Shown here: positions 6,330 to 8,004 of the stretch, piece after piece | Layout: each line of letters starts with the position of its first letter | Position numbering within the stretch: position 1 is the first letter of the stretch | From: DRVV01 sp964487415 | Lineage (GTDB): Archaea > Thermoproteota > Bathyarchaeia > Bathyarchaeales > Bathycorpusculaceae | DNA: 8,004 nt | Direction of reading: 5' to 3' | Assembly (NCBI GenBank): GCA_964487415.1 | Contig: CAZAPQ010000035.1 | Location: forward strand, 1-8,004 | The notes under the pieces: generated by a model | What the model was told of the DNA's origin: nothing | Database searches by the model: none | Seen by the model: only the letters and a program-made list of their open reading frames with translations | Program-made: the position numbers and the translations under genes

Positions 6330-7076
6330 TTGGATTTAAACTTGACCGGAAAGGTTGTGATTGTCACGGGCGCCGCGCGGGGTATAGGCCGCGCCATTGC
6401 CTTAGAGTTTGCAAGGGAGGGCGCTAATGTGATCGTAAATGATATTTTAGAGGAAAGCTCCTCAGTCGCCGGGGAGATTGAAAAGATGGGCGTAAAGAGC
6501 CTCTTTGTTAAGGCTGATGTTTCAAAGGAGCAGGAGGTTATAAATATGTTCAGTAGGGCTGTGGACGCTTTCAGTCGGGTTGATGTTCTCGTTAACAATG
6601 CTGGCATTATAAGGGATGCTTTAATCCATAAAATAAGCCTTGAGGACTGGGAGGCGGTTATTGAAACGAACCTGAAAGGCGCTTTTCTCTGCTGCCGAGA
6701 GGCTGCGAAATATATGATGAGGCAGGGCTATGGAAGAATAATCAACATATCATCGGTTACTGGGCAGATGGGTAATATTGGCCAATCAAACTATGCAGCA
6801 TCAAAGGCCGGAATAATAGGCTTGACGAAGGCTTTAGCCCTTGAGCTTGCAAGATATGGCGATATCACCGTAAACGCTATAGCTCCTGGCCTAACAAGAA
6901 CAGAAATGACTGGAAGGGTGCCTGAAAAGATTATCAAGCGCTTTATTGATAGGATACCCCTCGGCAGAATGGCTGAACCAGAGGAGATAGCACATCTTGC
7001 AGTATTTCTAGCCTCGGATAAGGCAAGATACATTACCGGACAGGTTATAGCCATAAACGGCGGGCTTTATATGTGA
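6330..7076 (+). CDS. Short-chain dehydrogenase/reductase, FabG-like (3-oxoacyl-ACP/CoA reductase type)
   Basis: This 248-residue classical SDR (251 if GTG 6321 were used) has the complete signature set, numbered from TTG 6330. TGAARGIGRA (14-23) is the dinucleotide loop and VDVLVNNAGII (84-94) the NNAG strand. N114, S142, Y155 and K159 (YAASK) form the catalytic tetrad, and INGG near the end is the usual C-terminal motif. The overall sequence is closest in style to FabG, which reduces 3-oxoacyl thioesters. An acidic residue ends beta-2 (VIVND, D38), which in this superfamily usually favours NAD(H) over NADP(H) and recalls 3-hydroxyacyl-CoA dehydrogenases. No acyl carrier protein or other fatty-acid gene is near, so the substrate is open: oxidation or reduction of a hydroxyacyl-CoA, a polyhydroxyalkanoate-type step, or a sugar/alcohol. 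It is the first gene of a probable two-gene unit with the HAD hydrolase 63 bp downstream. Confidence 0.92.
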   Translation: MDLNLTGKVVIVTGAARGIGRAIALEFAREGANVIVNDILEESSSVAGEIEKMGVKSLFVKADVSKEQEVINMFSRAVDAFSRVDVLVNNAGIIRDALIHKISLEDWEAVIETNLKGAFLCCREAAKYMMRQGYGRIINISSVTGQMGNIGQSNYAASKAGIIGLTKALALELARYGDITVNAIAPGLTRTEMTGRVPEKIIKRFIDRIPLGRMAEPEEIAHLAVFLASDKARYITGQVIAINGGLYM

Positions 7077-7123
7077 CAGTAGACGACATCGCTGCGGGCA
7101 CTGCTACATATCTCAACAAGCTT

Positions 7124-7130
7124 AGGAGGA
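7124..7130 (+). promoter_or_regulatory. Shine-Dalgarno site of the HAD hydrolase gene
   Basis: AGGAGGA lies nine bases before the GTG start at 7140. An in-frame TAG at 7137-7139 directly precedes the GTG, so no earlier start is possible. Confidence 0.7.
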
Positions 7131-7139
7131 CCGTGTTAG

Positions 7140-7793
7140 GTGCTGCGGGTCAGAGTTATTTCCTTTGACTTAGAAGGAACCCTTGTGGATATGGTTTTCA
7201 GCGATAAGGTTTGGAATGAAGGGGTGCCCAGGCTTTTTGCCCTGAAGAATGACTTAAGTTTTGAGGAGGCGAAAAGGATTGTGATGGATGAATATGCCCG
7301 AATTGGAGAAAATCGTGTTGAATGGTATGATATAGCCTACTGGTTCAATAGATTTGGACTTTCGGGTTTAGAGTCCCTCCTCGAGGAATATAAGGGGTAT
7401 ATTCGCTTTTTTCCAGAGGTTAAAGAAGTTTTAGAAGAGCTAAGCGGCAAATTCACACTAGTTTTAGCAACAAACTCTAACAGGCTCTTCATAAAAGCCC
7501 TAGCCAAGGAAATTATGCACTATTTTAGGCAAATATTCTCAGCTACTTCGGACTTTAAACTTCTAAAGGGGAACTCAGAATTCTACCGCCGAATTTGCGG
7601 AATCCTGAAGGTTCGCCCAGAGGAAGTTGTCCACGTAGGCGATAGATGGGTCGACGACTTCCAAAGTCCAAGGAGCATTGGGATTAGGGCTTATCTCCTT
7701 GACAGAAACGGAAAAATGGGGCACATGGACCTAGCGGGCTCTGTAATTGCGGATCTAAGGGAACTTGCAGAGATGGTGATGGCGGACTTTTGA
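7140..7793 (+). CDS. HAD-superfamily hydrolase (subfamily IA-like phosphatase)
   Basis: This is a 217-residue HAD phosphohydrolase. Motif I is ISFDLEGTLVD (7-17) with nucleophile D10. Motif II is VLATNSN with T111. Motif III is probably K143 in LLKGNSEFYR, where relatives have KPDPEIF. Motif IV is HVGDRWVDD with D168 and D172/D173. Residues ~18-90 between motifs I and II form a helical C1-type cap, as in phosphoglycolate phosphatase and 5'-nucleotidase relatives. The residue two after the nucleophile, normally Asp and acting as acid/base in phosphatases, is Glu here (DLEGT). Substrate specificity cannot be read from sequence; a small phosphate ester or nucleotide is likely. The start is fixed by the stop codon immediately before GTG and by the AGGAGGA site. 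It is probably co-transcribed with the SDR gene, and its end is followed by a T-rich spacer. Confidence 0.88.
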   Translation: MLRVRVISFDLEGTLVDMVFSDKVWNEGVPRLFALKNDLSFEEAKRIVMDEYARIGENRVEWYDIAYWFNRFGLSGLESLLEEYKGYIRFFPEVKEVLEELSGKFTLVLATNSNRLFIKALAKEIMHYFRQIFSATSDFKLLKGNSEFYRRICGILKVRPEEVVHVGDRWVDDFQSPRSIGIRAYLLDRNGKMGHMDLAGSVIADLRELAEMVMADF

Positions 7794-7806
7794 GCATATC
7801 AATTTT

Positions 7807-7828
7807 GTTAACTTTTTATTTTTATTCA
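7807..7828 (+). terminator. Possible T-rich archaeal terminator after the HAD gene
   Basis: Fourteen bases after the HAD stop codon the plus strand carries two runs of five T in a row inside a T/A tract (CTTTTTATTTTTATT). T-runs on the coding strand are the usual archaeal intrinsic termination signal. No hairpin is obvious. The same tract could instead belong to the promoter of the next gene. Confidence 0.35.
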
Positions 7829-7867
7829 GCTTTTGCTAAATATTGATAGTGCTCCGGGGGTTCCTTG

Positions 7868-8004
7868 TTGTCTATTGAAAGGTTGTCCACAGGTGTTCCA
7901 GCCCTTGACAGCATGCTTGCCGGCGGGATTCCAAGGGGTTTCACGGTCGCTGTTACAGGTGAACCTGGCACTGGAAAAACTGTTCTCTGCATCCACTTCA
8001 TAGC
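7868..8004 (+). CDS. KaiC/RecA-like ATPase, N-terminal fragment (cut by window end)
   Basis: Forty-five codons are visible. The opening LSTGVPALDSMLAGGIPRG is the standard KaiC/RadA N-terminus, followed by VTGEPGTGKTVL, a complete Walker A motif, so unlike the KaiC-like protein encoded at 4906-6177 this one should bind and hydrolyse ATP. The start is TTG at 7868 (or the TTG just before it at 7865); GGGGG at 7856-7860 may serve as ribosome site, and an in-frame TAG at 7847-7849 excludes earlier starts. The rest of the protein, including any output domain, lies outside the window, so its role (KaiC-like signalling, RadA-type recombinase paralogue, or GvpD-like regulator) cannot be settled. Confidence 0.85.
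   Translation, partial: MSIERLSTGVPALDSMLAGGIPRGFTVAVTGEPGTGKTVLCIHFI

Noticed and set aside
6317..7054. Minus-strand frames of 96 and 87 codons opposite the SDR gene
   Set aside because: They are antisense shadows; every SDR motif lies on the plus strand.
1..8004. tRNA, rRNA, CRISPR array, insertion sequence or riboswitch
   Set aside because: The spacers are all under about 160 bp and show no cloverleaf, no regularly spaced repeats, no terminal inverted repeats and no transposase motifs.

Overview
The window looks archaeal, most likely from a Thaumarchaeota/Aigarchaeota/Bathyarchaeota-type lineage (TACK group). Four things point that way: a tetrahydromethanopterin (H4MPT) biosynthesis gene cluster, two KaiC/RecA-like proteins, one of them with a C-terminal zinc-ribbon output region resembling the TackOD1 domain, frequent TTG/GTG starts with GGAGGT/AGGTGA-type ribosome sites, and T/A-rich TATA-like spacers. 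Taxonomy is an inference; no rRNA or tRNA gene is visible.

Left block (about 1-3511, minus strand, transcribed right to left): four tightly packed or overlapping genes. In transcription order they are a DUF447 flavin-reductase-like protein, beta-ribofuranosylaminobenzene 5'-phosphate (RFAP) synthase, a DmrX-like flavo/iron-sulfur dihydromethanopterin reductase, and a dihydropteroate-synthase-like protein that runs off the left edge. RFAP synthase makes the committed arylamine precursor. The DHPS-like protein belongs to the family that resembles the pterin-coupling enzyme. The DmrX-like protein would reduce dihydromethanopterin to the active C1 carrier. DUF447 has no established role here. The block suggests an organism that makes its own H4MPT-type carrier for C1 metabolism.

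Middle block: a 105-bp divergent spacer (3512-3616) separates this operon from a plus-strand membrane glycosyltransferase of the processive GT2 type (3617-4900). That gene meets, tail to tail with only 5 bp between stops, a minus-strand KaiC-like protein (4906-6177). Its Walker A motif is destroyed and its C-terminus is rich in zinc knuckles.

Right block: a second divergent spacer (6178-6329) leads to a plus-strand short-chain dehydrogenase/reductase (FabG-like) and a HAD-family hydrolase, 63 bp apart and probably co-transcribed. After a 74-bp T-rich spacer, another KaiC-like ATPase starts at about 7868 and is cut by the window end; this one has an intact P-loop.

No CRISPR, IS element, rRNA or tRNA was seen. 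The most interesting items are the compact H4MPT operon with its uncharacterised DUF447 member, the P-loop-dead KaiC-like/zinc-ribbon protein close to an intact KaiC homologue, and a near-identical 15-16 nt motif in three of the intergenic spacers.
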